A DNA stretch of 64,000 bases from Candidatus Nitrosopelagicus sp. (GTDB lineage: Archaea; Thermoproteota; Nitrososphaeria; Nitrososphaerales; Nitrosopumilaceae), in contig JAOMBO010000001.1 in the NCBI GenBank assembly GCA_028344575.1, positions 62,001-126,000 of the forward strand. The letters are read 5' to 3'. The position numbers and the translations under genes were made by a program. The notes under the pieces are model-generated. The model did not search any database and was not told where the DNA came from. It was given only the letters and a program-made list of their open reading frames with translations. Below are positions 37,903 through 47,879 of the stretch, in pieces; positions within the stretch are counted from its first letter, which is position 1, and every line of letters starts with the position of its first letter.

Positions 37903-39345
37903 ATGGGAAAAGAGATTGGAGTCACTGTAAAGAAATCAGAAGATTTTAGTGAGTGGTATACACAAACGGTCATCAAATCAGAACTTGTGGATTATGCTCC
38001 AGTGAAAGGTTTGATTGTTCTAAGACCAGACGGATATTCCATTTGGGAATCAATAAAATCCTCACTTGATAAAAAATTTGCAGCAACAGGTCATAGAAAT
38101 GGATTTTTACCAACTTTAATTCCAGAATCATTATTAACAAAAGAAAAAGATCATTTTGCAGGATTTAATCCTGAAGTGTTTTGGGTAACTAAATCAGGAG
38201 AAGGTGAACTTGGAGATAGATTAGCATTAAGACCAACCTCAGAAACTTTAGCTTATACATTATTTTCAAAATGGATTAGAAGTTGGAGAGATTTACCATT
38301 AAAAATTAATTTTTGGAATACAGCATTAAGAGCAGAGATTAAAGCAACAAAACCATTTTTGAGAACATCTGAATTTTTATGGCAAGAAGGACATACAGTC
38401 CACACAAACAGTGATGAAGCACAAAAAGAAGTTATAGATATTTTAGAATTATATAAAAAAACAGTTGAAGAAGAATTAGCAATTCCAGTAATTACTGGAA
38501 AAAAATCTGAAAAAGAAAAATTTGTAGGAGCGGTTTATACTTTCACTATGGAATCATTAATGCCAGATGGAAAAGCATTGCAGATGGGTACATCACATTT
38601 TCTTGGACAAAATTTCTCAAAACCATTTGAGGTGAAATTTGCAGATAAAGAAAATGTAGAGAGTTATGCATGGCAAACATCTTGGGGAGTTTCATGGAGA
38701 TTAATTGGTGGAATGATTATGGTTCATGGAGACGATAAGGGATTGGTGTTACCTCCAAGAGTTGCACCAATTCAGGTAGTCGTAATTCCAATTTATTATT
38801 CAGATGATGATAAAGAAAAAATTGAGAAAGTCTCAAAAGAAATTGAAGAAAAATTAAGAGATGCTGAAATTAGAGTGCAAGTTGATAATAGAGAAGAGCT
38901 TAAACCAGGTTTCAAGTTTAATGAATGGGAAATGAAAGGAATCCCATTACGAATTGAAATTGGACCAAAAGATTTAGAAAAAAATCAGGTTACATTTGCT
39001 AGAAGACATAATCGCCAAAAAGATGATCAAACAATTACAGGTCTTGTAGAACGTGTAGTTTCAGAATTAGAAGAAATTCATAATGACATGTTTTCAGATG
39101 CAAAAAAAATTCTAGAAGATAGAACAGTTGAAGTCAATACATACGATGAATTTAAGACGGAATTAGAAAAAGGACGACTGATTAAAGCACCAATTTGTGA
39201 TAATCCAAAATGTGAAGAAGAAATTAAAGAAGAAACAAGTGCAGATGTGAGAGTAATAACAAGTGATTCAGATGATACAAGTTCAAAATGTATTAAATGC
39301 TCAGATCAGAGTACTAGTAGACCACTATTTGCAAGAGGCTACTAG
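37903..39345 (+). CDS. proS: Prolyl-tRNA synthetase (archaeal/eukaryote-type)
   Basis: The 480-residue class II synthetase charges tRNA-Pro. Motif 2 (LRTSEFLWQEGHTVH) and motif 3 (GGMIMVHGDDKGLVLPPRVAP) are intact, as is LRPTSETLAYTLF. The anticodon-binding domain and C-terminal zinc-binding-like domain (CDNPKCEEE...CIKCSD) end in the archaeal-type Tyr terminus. The start was set at ATG 37903 from the promoter spacing. Confidence 0.96.
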   Translation: MGKEIGVTVKKSEDFSEWYTQTVIKSELVDYAPVKGLIVLRPDGYSIWESIKSSLDKKFAATGHRNGFLPTLIPESLLTKEKDHFAGFNPEVFWVTKSGEGELGDRLALRPTSETLAYTLFSKWIRSWRDLPLKINFWNTALRAEIKATKPFLRTSEFLWQEGHTVHTNSDEAQKEVIDILELYKKTVEEELAIPVITGKKSEKEKFVGAVYTFTMESLMPDGKALQMGTSHFLGQNFSKPFEVKFADKENVESYAWQTSWGVSWRLIGGMIMVHGDDKGLVLPPRVAPIQVVVIPIYYSDDDKEKIEKVSKEIEEKLRDAEIRVQVDNREELKPGFKFNEWEMKGIPLRIEIGPKDLEKNQVTFARRHNRQKDDQTITGLVERVVSELEEIHNDMFSDAKKILEDRTVEVNTYDEFKTELEKGRLIKAPICDNPKCEEEIKEETSADVRVITSDSDDTSSKCIKCSDQSTSRPLFARGY

Positions 39346-39417
39346 GAATTTTTTTCAATACAAATTCAATTTTCATAACGGATCAGATATCTATAACTGA
39401 AAATCTAGTCAAATAGA

Positions 39418-39630
39418 ATGCAAGAAAAAAAGAAAAGGGAATTACCAGTTCTCGATTCTACAGAAATGCCGGAATCACTTGATTGTACAACGTGTTTGTT
39501 ACCTATGCAATATCAAAAAAAGGAAGAAGGAAAATTTGTGTGGCAGTGTTTTAGATGTGGAAAAAAATATTTTGTGTACACAAAAGATGGAAAAACCACT
39601 ATTGAAGAAACATGGGGACCACCAAGATAA
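39418..39630 (+). CDS. Small zinc-ribbon protein
   Basis: The 70-residue protein has C-x2-C (DCTTCLLPM) and C-x2-C (WQCFRCGKKYFV) separated by about 20 residues, a rubredoxin/zinc-ribbon pattern. It ends IEETWGPPR. It probably binds nucleic acid or another protein. It stands between ProRS and a small hypothetical in the same direction. Confidence 0.65.
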   Translation: MQEKKKRELPVLDSTEMPESLDCTTCLLPMQYQKKEEGKFVWQCFRCGKKYFVYTKDGKTTIEETWGPPR

Positions 39631-39660
39631 CTTCATGTATAGTAAAATTAATGATAATCC

Positions 39661-40047
39661 ATGAGAGAATCAGAAACTTTTGGTTCAGAGGAGGGTTCAG
39701 GAGAAGAACTTGTAAAGTGGCTTAACGATGAAGCGATAAAACGAAAAATGAAGTTTGAAGCAAGATTGTATGATTATACGATTAAAACAGAAAATTTTGG
39801 TACGTTTGAAATGTTTTCATGGATGGGAGACGTAAAGACAGCAAGAAGTTTAATCGTTAAAGCAAGTAAAAAATTTAGAGTTAAAGTCATAGAAGGAGGA
39901 TACAAGGCTAAAGAAAAAGTTTACAGTACAAAAAAAGCAGATTTTGCAATGGTTAGAAAAGGAGATAGAATTATCGGTCATTTGAAATTTACCGCACCAA
40001 GAATTGGAAAAGGTGATTGGGAATTAGTAGAGGAAGAAAGAAGATAA
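39661..40047 (+). CDS. Small basic protein, unknown
   Basis: The 128-residue soluble protein has an acidic Gly/Ser-rich start and a basic strand-rich core (FGTFEMFSWMGDVKTARSLIVKASKKFRVKVIEGG). No family is recognised. Its stop codon overlaps the start of the next gene by one base (TAATG), so the two are translationally coupled. Confidence 0.6.
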   Translation: MRESETFGSEEGSGEELVKWLNDEAIKRKMKFEARLYDYTIKTENFGTFEMFSWMGDVKTARSLIVKASKKFRVKVIEGGYKAKEKVYSTKKADFAMVRKGDRIIGHLKFTAPRIGKGDWELVEEERR

Positions 40048-40919
40048 TGAAAATTGGCATTATTGGAACAGGAATGTTAGGTGAAGCAGTAGGATTACAT
40101 TTACTTGACGTAGGGTATGAACTAATAGTTTTTAACAGAACTAAAGAAAAGACTGAAAATCTTAAAAAAAATGGAGCAATAGTTGTTGAATCACCCAAAT
40201 ATGTTGCAGAGAATTCAAATTTAGTGATAACGGTAGTAAAAGATGCGGATGCAGTAAATGATGTAATTTTTGGTAGTTCGGGTGTAATTATAGGAAAACA
40301 CGATGGAATGTGTATTGCAGATATGAGTACAGTTAATCCAAATTCAAGCAAAGAAATTTCAAAAAAAGTTACTACTGCAGGCATAGATTATTTAGAAATA
40401 CCTGTTATGGGCGGCCCAAATGTTGCAATTGATGGGAAATTGGTACTAATGGCGTCAGGTAGAAAAGATATTTTTGAAAAATTTAAAAAAGTTTTTGATG
40501 CAATAGCAGAACAATCATTTTACTTAGGAAATGCAGGTACTGCACACTCAATTAAACTGGCAATGAATTTACAAATTTCAATGCTTGCATTATCACTTTC
40601 AGAAGGAATTACATTAACAAAAAAAGCAGGATTTGATCCAGAGATATTTTTGAAAATTTTGAATTCAACTTATTTTAAAACAGGTATGAGTGAAGGCAAA
40701 GCCTACAAAATGATCAAAGAAAATTATGAACCTACATTTACACTTGCAAATTTGAAAAAAGATCTTGATACAATTTATGATACAGCAGATTCATGTAATG
40801 CAGAACTACCTATGACAAAACTTGCAAGAAAAATTTATGCTGATGCAAAAGATGCAGGATTCGGAGATATGGACTACACAGGAATCATAGCACACATTGC
40901 AAAATTATCAGAAAAATAA
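40047..40919 (+). CDS. Beta-hydroxyacid dehydrogenase family (3-hydroxyisobutyrate dehydrogenase-like)
   Basis: The 290-residue enzyme has the Rossmann start KIGIIGTGMLGEAVGLHLL, the family block DMSTVNPNSSKEIS, YLEIPVMGGPNVAIDGKLVLMASG, and the catalytic Lys in SIKLAMNLQISML. Members reduce or oxidise short beta-hydroxyacids (hydroxyisobutyrate, tartronate semialdehyde, glyoxylate/succinate semialdehyde) with NAD(P). ATG at 40047 is chosen because of the TAATG overlap and because it begins the Rossmann strand directly. Confidence 0.88.
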   Translation: MKIGIIGTGMLGEAVGLHLLDVGYELIVFNRTKEKTENLKKNGAIVVESPKYVAENSNLVITVVKDADAVNDVIFGSSGVIIGKHDGMCIADMSTVNPNSSKEISKKVTTAGIDYLEIPVMGGPNVAIDGKLVLMASGRKDIFEKFKKVFDAIAEQSFYLGNAGTAHSIKLAMNLQISMLALSLSEGITLTKKAGFDPEIFLKILNSTYFKTGMSEGKAYKMIKENYEPTFTLANLKKDLDTIYDTADSCNAELPMTKLARKIYADAKDAGFGDMDYTGIIAHIAKLSEK

Positions 40920-43900
40920 CTATTGCTGAGTTTCTAGAGAAGATAACAATCTCTTATCCTTGTATTTTACAACATGAGATACACCATGTTTTGGGAATAC
41001 GCCATAAATTAGACGTGCCTTTTCTACAACAGAATCTTTTAGAGAAACCATAATGAATTGACTACCTTCAGATCTTTCTTTAATTATTTTAGATAATTTT
41101 TCCGTGTTTGGTGCATCAAGATGTGCATCAACTTCATCAAATAGATAGAATGGAGATGGGTTTAATTTTTGAAGTGCCAATACAAAGACGGTTGCAGCAA
41201 GAGTTTTTTCACCACCACTAATTGATGTTGATTCTCTTTTTGGTTTTCCAGGGAATTGAATTAAATAATTTAATCCAGAATTAAATATATCATCTTCATT
41301 TTCAAGTTCTAGCCAAGCACTGCCACCAGTCATTTTTGAGAATGCATCTCTTACTTGTGTATCAACGGTATCAAATGCATCAAGGAATGTCTGTCTCTTG
41401 TCTTTTTCTACAGATTCAATAAATGCAACGATAGTATTACGTTCTTTTTCAAGCATATTCTTTTTAGAGGATGAAGATTTGTATCCATTTGAAATTTCAA
41501 CATATTGTAATGGTGCACCGGCATTAAGAGAATTTTTTATACGATTTTGTTCAGATTCGAGTGATGAGATGGTAGATTCGACATCAAATACTTCAATAGT
41601 ATTGTCAAATCCGAAGGTTGCAAGAAGAGAAGTTATTTTAGATTCTTTCTGACGTAGATCAGTAAGATCGCGATTTAATGCATCGCTATTTCTTTCACGT
41701 GAAGTTATTTCTTTTGTTGAATCACGTTCCTTGGAGTTTAAATTCTCAAGACTAGTATCGAATTCTGACATTTTTTCTACCGAAGTGCCAGAAGTTGAAA
41801 TAAGTTTTTGCTCTTCATCACGTAATGTCACAAGCGCAGATTCAGCAGTTTCATTATCTTTTGTTGCACGACGTATTTCAACTTCTAAATGATATTTTTC
41901 TTGATTCATTGTTGAACAGGTATGTTGGAGATTCTTCTTTTCTGCAGTAATTTTTGTATCATGAGCCATCAATTCAGCAAGATGAGATTGTTTTTGTTTT
42001 AGTTGACTGTGTATTGGTGCTAATTTTTTATCTTGTTCAACAATTTCTTCATTAACAAGGGTAAGTTCATTTGCAATTCTATCCATTTGTGGTTCTGCAT
42101 AATTATCTCTAACAAGTTTAATTTGAGATTCCAAGGATTCCAGATGAGATTTACGATTAATTAATTCTCGTGAAAATCTTTCTTGAGTTCGTTTTAATTG
42201 ATTAATTCTTGAGTCAAATGATTTTTTATTATTTGTTATTTGAGATATTCGAGTTTTTAGTTCAGAGAGACTATTGAAAGTAGTAGTCATTCCAACTTCA
42301 GATAAAGACAGCCTTTTTTCATAGTTTTTTACTAATAAATCCAATTTTTTTGTACGATTTTTCTTTTTTGTGACTGTTTGTCGTAGTGCAGCAATCATTT
42401 GTTGAAGTCCTTCAACCGAATCACTCATGTTGATAATTTTGGTTAATTTTGAAATTTTTGAGTTATTATCAATTGTAACAGATGTTGTTTTTGCTTCAAA
42501 ATATTCACCAGATATAGTAATTGTTTTGAATCCTGATTTTGATAATTTAATTGCGGTATTTCGTGATTCAACCAACACAACATTTCCAAAAAGGAAATTT
42601 TTGAGTGCTAAAAACTTTTTTTCACATTTAACATAATCAGATAATATACCTAAAACACCATTTTGTTTTGGATATTCAATTTTTACTTCAGGAATTGATT
42701 CTAATGGAATGATTTTGAGTTTTGGTAATTTTTTATCTGTGACAAATTCTGCAAGAGAAATTAGAGATTCAAAGTCTTTTACAACTACTGCTTTTATCCA
42801 ATTAGAACAAACTGCAAGTGATGCACGTTCATACTTTTTATCCCAAGAAAGAATTTCATAAACTAAACCTTCTATTCCAAAATCTTGCGTACTATGTTTG
42901 AGTTTAGATATTGAATAATCTTCATGCATTATTCCTTTAGCAAATTTAATTTTTGTTTCATATTTGTTTGCACCTTTAGATGATGCATCTATTAATTCAG
43001 ATAGTTCATGTATATCACTTTCAGATCTTGTTTTATCATCAGTGAATTTTTTTATTCTCAAATTAATCTCAGAGATTGAAGCCTTGTGATTATCAATTAT
43101 ACGTTCAAGTTTTATTTTTTGTTTATCTAATGTTTCAAGACTTTGTAAAAGTGAATTAAATTTTTCCTGGTTAGATGAAAGTTTTTCAGTTGCATTTGTA
43201 AATCCAGATTCATATTCACCAACCGCTAATTTTGTATTTGTTATTTTATCAGTTAAACGTTGAATTTTTCCATCAACATCACGTTTTTGAGTTATTACTT
43301 GTGATTGTTTTCGTAATGCCTCAGTTTTTTGAATTCGGAGAGCGTTTGTTTTCTCATCAAATGATTTTTCAGTTTCACGGAGATTGTTTATTTGGTTTTT
43401 GAAATAGGATACTTGAGATTCAGAGAATGATTTTTGGATTTGTAAGTCATTAAGATTTATTTTATGATTTGGGAGATTGGAATCAATTTCATTTAGGCGA
43501 TTGGTACTGGTTTTGATTAGACTATCTGCTTCATCAAATTTTCGTCTTTCATAGCTTAATTTTGTTTCTATTTCAGATTTTGATTTATTATACGCATTAA
43601 CTTCATCCATGAATTTTGTTTTTTGTGCCCTAATCTCCGCTGCATCTTTTCTGAGACTAGCTCTTTCTTCTTCAAGATGTTTTATTTCCGAATTTAATGA
43701 ATTGAGGGTCTTATCTTTGGATATTTTTTCAGATTGTATTGTTTTGAGGTTTGTTGCCGCAGATATTGCACGATATCGATTTAATTCACGTTCAAGAAGG
43801 TCATATCGAAGTTTTTTATTTCGTTCTTCTTCTAATTCATCAATTCTTTTCTTTACTTCACCCATCTTAGCCATTGCAATTTCCAATTTATGATCTGCAT

Positions 43901-44456
43901 CTGTCAATTGTTTTTCCGCTTCCTTTTTCTTTTCATCAAAAGCAGAAAGACCAATTAAATCCTCTATGACAATTCTTTTTTCTTCAGAAGTCATTTCGGA
44001 GATTCTAGTGACAGTTCCTTGTTGGACGTTATTGATTTGATTAAGACCCGCATTTGCTATTTCCATAAGATCTAAAATTTTTGAGCGTATGACCTTCTTT
44101 TTATTTAGATAGTAAATGTTGTCACCTTTTTCATTCATTTCTCTTGTGATTGTGACAATATCAGAATCAACAGGAATTTTTCTATCAAGATTATCAAAAT
44201 GTACACTAGTTCTAGCCATTTTAGGTCCACGTCTTGTTGAACCTTCAACATCATGCATAAGACCACGCAAATTTGGTGCACGCATTATTTTTGCTCGGTT
44301 TTCACCAAGTGCAAAAGTAATCGCATCTAAGATATTACTTTTGCCAGAACCATTAGGTCCAGAAATTGATACCAAACCAGGTTCAAAATCTACGATCGTG
44401 TTTTTGAATCCAAACGATTTGAAACCAAAGATCTCAACTTTTTTTACATGAACCAT
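40920..44456 (-). CDS. smc: Chromosome segregation protein SMC
   Basis: The 1178-residue condensin-type ATPase has an N-terminal Walker A (GPNGSGKSN, about residue 33), long coiled coils, a hinge near the middle (GIEGLVYEILSW...AVCSNWIKAVVV), and the C-terminal signature STSISGGEKTLAATVFVLAL with Walker B YLFDEVDAHLD. It compacts and segregates chromosomes as a dimer. A 14-codon upstream extension was rejected: ATG 44456 gives MVHVKKVEIFGFKSFG, the canonical start. ScpA/ScpB are not adjacent. Confidence 0.96.
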   Translation of the reverse strand: MVHVKKVEIFGFKSFGFKNTIVDFEPGLVSISGPNGSGKSNILDAITFALGENRAKIMRAPNLRGLMHDVEGSTRRGPKMARTSVHFDNLDRKIPVDSDIVTITREMNEKGDNIYYLNKKKVIRSKILDLMEIANAGLNQINNVQQGTVTRISEMTSEEKRIVIEDLIGLSAFDEKKKEAEKQLTDADHKLEIAMAKMGEVKKRIDELEEERNKKLRYDLLERELNRYRAISAATNLKTIQSEKISKDKTLNSLNSEIKHLEEERASLRKDAAEIRAQKTKFMDEVNAYNKSKSEIETKLSYERRKFDEADSLIKTSTNRLNEIDSNLPNHKINLNDLQIQKSFSESQVSYFKNQINNLRETEKSFDEKTNALRIQKTEALRKQSQVITQKRDVDGKIQRLTDKITNTKLAVGEYESGFTNATEKLSSNQEKFNSLLQSLETLDKQKIKLERIIDNHKASISEINLRIKKFTDDKTRSESDIHELSELIDASSKGANKYETKIKFAKGIMHEDYSISKLKHSTQDFGIEGLVYEILSWDKKYERASLAVCSNWIKAVVVKDFESLISLAEFVTDKKLPKLKIIPLESIPEVKIEYPKQNGVLGILSDYVKCEKKFLALKNFLFGNVVLVESRNTAIKLSKSGFKTITISGEYFEAKTTSVTIDNNSKISKLTKIINMSDSVEGLQQMIAALRQTVTKKKNRTKKLDLLVKNYEKRLSLSEVGMTTTFNSLSELKTRISQITNNKKSFDSRINQLKRTQERFSRELINRKSHLESLESQIKLVRDNYAEPQMDRIANELTLVNEEIVEQDKKLAPIHSQLKQKQSHLAELMAHDTKITAEKKNLQHTCSTMNQEKYHLEVEIRRATKDNETAESALVTLRDEEQKLISTSGTSVEKMSEFDTSLENLNSKERDSTKEITSRERNSDALNRDLTDLRQKESKITSLLATFGFDNTIEVFDVESTISSLESEQNRIKNSLNAGAPLQYVEISNGYKSSSSKKNMLEKERNTIVAFIESVEKDKRQTFLDAFDTVDTQVRDAFSKMTGGSAWLELENEDDIFNSGLNYLIQFPGKPKRESTSISGGEKTLAATVFVLALQKLNPSPFYLFDEVDAHLDAPNTEKLSKIIKERSEGSQFIMVSLKDSVVEKARLIYGVFPKHGVSHVVKYKDKRLLSSLETQQ

Positions 44457-44552
44457 TAAAGATAATGGTACATAGAGTTGCATAATTAACATGAACAAGT
44501 AATTTTGACTTTGGTAACAAACTTTGTAGTGTTATGAATAAGATTAGAAAGG

Positions 44553-45647
44553 TTATTCGCCTTTTACAAAATTTTCAATTTCAGTTTTTGCAATAGGATC
44601 AGTCATTTGTTGTATTGGATGTTTCATTAAATATGCAGATGCAGGAATGATTGGACCACCCAAACCACGATCAAGAGCAATTTTTGCAAGTCTAATTGCA
44701 TCAATAACTATTCCAGCAGAATTTGCCTTGTCATCTACTTCTAGTCGAACTTCCATATTATATGGAATATTTGCCCATTGTCTACCTTCAATTCTCATAA
44801 ACATGAGTTTTGTATTGCCTAAGAAAGGAATGAAATCTGAAGGTCCCACATAGATATTATCATCATCCAATCTATCAGTAAGTTGACTTTGAACGCTCTC
44901 AGTTTTTGATATTTTTTTACTAACAAGACGTTCTTGTTCTTTCATGTTCAGGAAATCTGTATTTCCGCCAACGTTAATCTGATAAGTTTTTTCTATCTTT
45001 GTTCCACGTTCATCACATAATCGTGCGAGTGTTCTATGAACAATTGTTGCTCCAACCTGACCTTTAATATCATCACCAATAATTGGAATATTTTTATCAG
45101 TAAACTTTTGAGCCCACTCTTTATCAGATGCGATAAATGCAGGCATGCAATTTACAAATGCCGTATTTGTATCCAAACACACTTGAGCCCAAAATTTGGT
45201 TGCTTTTTCAGAGCCTACAGGCAAATATGAGACTATAATTTCAACGCCCGTTTCTTTCAAAACTTTGATTATTTCTTCACGTAACTCAGATTCAGATTTT
45301 CCACTTTCAATTGGTTTTACCTTATTTTCCACCCATATTCCAACGCCATCAAGAGCAGGACTTTCATAGACATTTCCATTTGCTTTAGGCATGTCATTCT
45401 TATCAATCCAATTTACCATATTCGGTAATTCATAAATTGCGTCATTGATTGGTTTTCCAACCTTATTGGCACCAACATCAAATCCAGCGACAAATTCAAT
45501 GTCATGAATAGTATAATCACGTAAATTTTCATGTATTATGCCAGTAACCTTCTGAGAAGGATTTTTTGAATAATATTCAATTCCTTGTATAAGTCCAGAA
45601 AAACAGTTTCCTAAACCAACTAATGCGACTTTAATTTTTTCGGGCAT
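44553..45647 (-). CDS. ino1: Myo-inositol-1-phosphate synthase
   Basis: The 364-residue NAD-dependent enzyme converts glucose-6-phosphate to inositol-1-phosphate for archaeal phosphoinositol lipids and osmolytes. Recognisable parts are VALVGLGNCFSGLIQGIEYY (Rossmann), GDDIKGQVGATIVHRTLARL, GGNTDFLNM, and the late EVDDKANSAGIVIDAIRLAKIALDRG. Length fits the short prokaryotic form. Confidence 0.92.
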   Translation of the reverse strand: MPEKIKVALVGLGNCFSGLIQGIEYYSKNPSQKVTGIIHENLRDYTIHDIEFVAGFDVGANKVGKPINDAIYELPNMVNWIDKNDMPKANGNVYESPALDGVGIWVENKVKPIESGKSESELREEIIKVLKETGVEIIVSYLPVGSEKATKFWAQVCLDTNTAFVNCMPAFIASDKEWAQKFTDKNIPIIGDDIKGQVGATIVHRTLARLCDERGTKIEKTYQINVGGNTDFLNMKEQERLVSKKISKTESVQSQLTDRLDDDNIYVGPSDFIPFLGNTKLMFMRIEGRQWANIPYNMEVRLEVDDKANSAGIVIDAIRLAKIALDRGLGGPIIPASAYLMKHPIQQMTDPIAKTEIENFVKGE

Positions 45648-45727
45648 TCGTCAAATTGTGAATTACTTACAGTTTAAAGTTTTCCTAGAAAGATAAATTA
45701 TTTTAGATGTGGTATATGGAGTATAGT

Positions 45728-46438
45728 ATGACTAATGATATAGAAATCAAAGAGATCGTACCAATAAATTTGGAAGGAGGTACTCTAGTTAACGGATTCC
45801 CATCTTCTGGAATCACAAGTGCAATAGCTACAGAATCTTTGATTAATACGTCGAATTTTGAGTTACAGGCAAATATTGATTCAGATAAATTTCCACCAAT
45901 CAGTATTATAAAAAATGGAATGCCAAATTATGCAACTAGAATATTTGTGAATAAGGATCTAAAAGTTGGAATATTTTCATCTTTTCTTACTCTTGACGTA
46001 ACAATGCATAGAACTGCTGCAAGAATGATGTTAGATTGGGCCGAAGAAAAAAAATGTTCAACAATTGTTAGTAGTATCACAGTCAAAGGATCAAACGAAC
46101 TAGATGTGTTCGGAGTTGCATCGACAGGAAATGCAAGAGGAAAACTTGTTGAGAGTGGAATTACAATGGTAGATCATGCAACAATTCCAGGAATATCAGG
46201 AATATTATTGAATGAAGGTGCAACACGAGGATTAGATGTTATCGTATTGTTAGTAAGTTCAAATAAAGAGATCCCAGATTTCAAGGCTACAGCAAATTTA
46301 TGTGAAACATTTTCTAAAATTATCCCAGGAATATCGTGTAATTTAACAAAACTAGAAAATGAATCAAAAATTATTGAAGAGCAGTTACAACAAGCAACAC
46401 AAAATACAAAAGATTTAGGCGACCACATCTATCGTTAA
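45728..46438 (+). CDS. PAC2-family proteasome assembly chaperone-like protein
   Basis: The protein has the PAC2 pattern: VNGFPSSGITSAIATESLI, PNYATRIFVNKDLKVGIFSS, and GISGILLNEGATRGLDVIVLLVS. Archaeal PAC2/PbaB-type proteins help proteasome assembly or activation. The C-terminal helix is predicted coiled. Three in-frame ATGs exist (45707, 45716, 45728). The box at about 45691-45699 best fits 45728 or 45716, so the start is uncertain by up to seven residues. Confidence 0.8.
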   Translation: MTNDIEIKEIVPINLEGGTLVNGFPSSGITSAIATESLINTSNFELQANIDSDKFPPISIIKNGMPNYATRIFVNKDLKVGIFSSFLTLDVTMHRTAARMMLDWAEEKKCSTIVSSITVKGSNELDVFGVASTGNARGKLVESGITMVDHATIPGISGILLNEGATRGLDVIVLLVSSNKEIPDFKATANLCETFSKIIPGISCNLTKLENESKIIEEQLQQATQNTKDLGDHIYR

Positions 46439-46462
46439 TATCTAGATTAAGTTAAATTCAAT

Positions 46463-47077
46463 ATGCAAGAGATATTTGGTTTTTTAGGATTAGTGGTAGT
46501 AATTTCTGCATCAGGTGTAATGTCACCAGGTCCATTATTTGCAGCAAACGTAATGTATGGATTACGTGAAGGGAAAATTTCAGGGATAAAAATGGCGGTG
46601 GGACATACCATTGTAGAATTTCCATTAATACTTTTTTTAGGAATAGGGTTTTTTTCTATTGAAAGTATTCCAGAGATTAGAACTGCAATTACAATATTAG
46701 GTGCCATAGGATTATTTGGATTTGCTTTATTACAGATTAGAGCAGTAACAAAACAAAAATTTAGTTTAGAAACGAAGTCCAGTCAAGGACCATTTGTAAC
46801 AGGAATTCTTCTTAGTGCATTAAATCCATTTTTCATTATATGGTGGTTAACAATTGGCTTAGTATTAATTTCAGAATCAATACAAATTTTTGGAATTATT
46901 GGAATTGTAATTCTATTTTTATTCCACATCTGGATGGATTATGCTTGGTTATTTACTATTGCAGCCTTTTCTTCAAGAGCAAAAAACTACCTCTCAAAAA
47001 GAAATTTCAAGATCATAATTGTGGTATTGAGTGTAGTTTTAATCTATTTTGGAGTAGAATTTCTATTCAAATTATGA
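46463..47077 (+). CDS. LysE-family amino-acid/metabolite exporter
   Basis: The 204-residue membrane protein has about six helices and the LysE/RhtB N-terminal signature SASGVMSPGPLFAANVMYGLREGKISGIKMAVGHTIVE. The central SALNPFFIIWWLTIG motif is typical. It exports amino acids or similar small molecules; the substrate is unknown. Confidence 0.85.
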   Translation: MQEIFGFLGLVVVISASGVMSPGPLFAANVMYGLREGKISGIKMAVGHTIVEFPLILFLGIGFFSIESIPEIRTAITILGAIGLFGFALLQIRAVTKQKFSLETKSSQGPFVTGILLSALNPFFIIWWLTIGLVLISESIQIFGIIGIVILFLFHIWMDYAWLFTIAAFSSRAKNYLSKRNFKIIIVVLSVVLIYFGVEFLFKL

Positions 47078-47082
47078 TATAC

Positions 47083-47541
47083 TTATTTTGAGATATCAAT
47101 TTCAATGGTAGAAACATTACGGATTTTTCCATCTCTTGATTCCAGTGCATCAGAGGATATTCTTACATCAGATATTCTATAGCCAATAGAATGCATACGT
47201 TTCATAATGAATTGAGATACATCTACGGCCTGAGTAATACGTTGACCTCTAGCCTTAATTGTTACAGTGGGTAAGGTCGATAGTTGTGTTAATGTTGAAT
47301 TCACATACGTTACCAAAGGTTTTACCCCTACCAAAATTAATTTTCGTGTAGGTTTATCTTCTGGACTAAATGGTTTTTTTGAAGATTTTGTTTCAGATTT
47401 TTCGGCACTTGTAGATTCTGGTGCACTTTCAGGTTGTGGTTCTGGTGCACTTTCAGGTTGTGGTTCTGGTGCACTTTCAGGTTTTTTTGAATCTTCTAAT
47501 ATTTCATCAAGAATATCAGATGCATCAGAATTTGAACTCAT
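47083..47541 (-). CDS. albA: Alba chromatin protein with tandem-repeat N-terminal extension
   Basis: The 152-residue protein has an Alba domain (about residues 62-150: RKLILVGVKPLVTYVNSTL, IKARGQRITQAVDVSQFI, NVSTIEIDI), which binds DNA and RNA as dimers. It is preceded by about 60 residues of acidic, Pro/Ser-rich sequence built from three copies of ESAPEPQP-type units, encoded by 24-bp tandem repeats. The tail may tune DNA affinity or protein contacts. Most Alba proteins are about 90-100 residues, so the extension is unusual. Confidence 0.92.
   Translation of the reverse strand: MSSNSDASDILDEILEDSKKPESAPEPQPESAPEPQPESAPESTSAEKSETKSSKKPFSPEDKPTRKLILVGVKPLVTYVNSTLTQLSTLPTVTIKARGQRITQAVDVSQFIMKRMHSIGYRISDVRISSDALESRDGKIRNVSTIEIDISK
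47416..47482. repeat. Tandem 24-bp repeats within albA
   Basis: The unit TTCTGGTGCACTTTCAGGTTGTGG begins at 47416 and 47440, with a partial third copy at 47464. It is in frame, so copy-number changes would add or remove eight residues of the Alba tail without a frameshift. Confidence 0.8.
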
Positions 47542-47559
47542 TAATACAGTAAGACAAGT

Positions 47560-47808
47560 TTATTGTTTTTTAAGCTTCTCTTTTTCAATATAAGATTCAA
47601 GTATAGAATGTACATCTTCATCTTTTGAAGATTTGATTTTGTCTACTATTTCCTTTTCTTCAATTTCAAAACAATTCAAAAATTCCTGATGATCCTTAAA
47701 GACTAGAATCACTTTATCCTTGAAAATACAATGATAGAATTTTTCATTTTCCATGATTTCAGGATTTACCTTAACACCATCATCATTTACTTCAATTGCC
47801 GAATCCAT
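47560..47808 (-). CDS. Small charged protein, unknown
   Basis: The 82-residue protein has a strand-rich first half (FYHCIFKDKVILVFKDHQEFLNCFEI) and a Lys/Glu-rich helical second half. No motif is recognised. It is 18 bases upstream of albA in the same direction, so co-transcription is plausible. Confidence 0.55.
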   Translation of the reverse strand: MDSAIEVNDDGVKVNPEIMENEKFYHCIFKDKVILVFKDHQEFLNCFEIEEKEIVDKIKSSKDEDVHSILESYIEKEKLKKQ

Positions 47809-47879
47809 TAATGATAGCTAGTTCAGATTCAGATATAAAATTACGTAATTGTAATAAGAATTGAATTTTAAAACACATT

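Noticed and set aside
44457..44498. 14-residue N-terminal extension of SMC
   Set aside because: The family start MVHVKKVEIFGFKSFG is at 44456, and the extension has no homologous character.
47416..47482. Possible CRISPR or minisatellite
   Set aside because: The 24-bp repeats have no spacers and are an in-frame part of albA.
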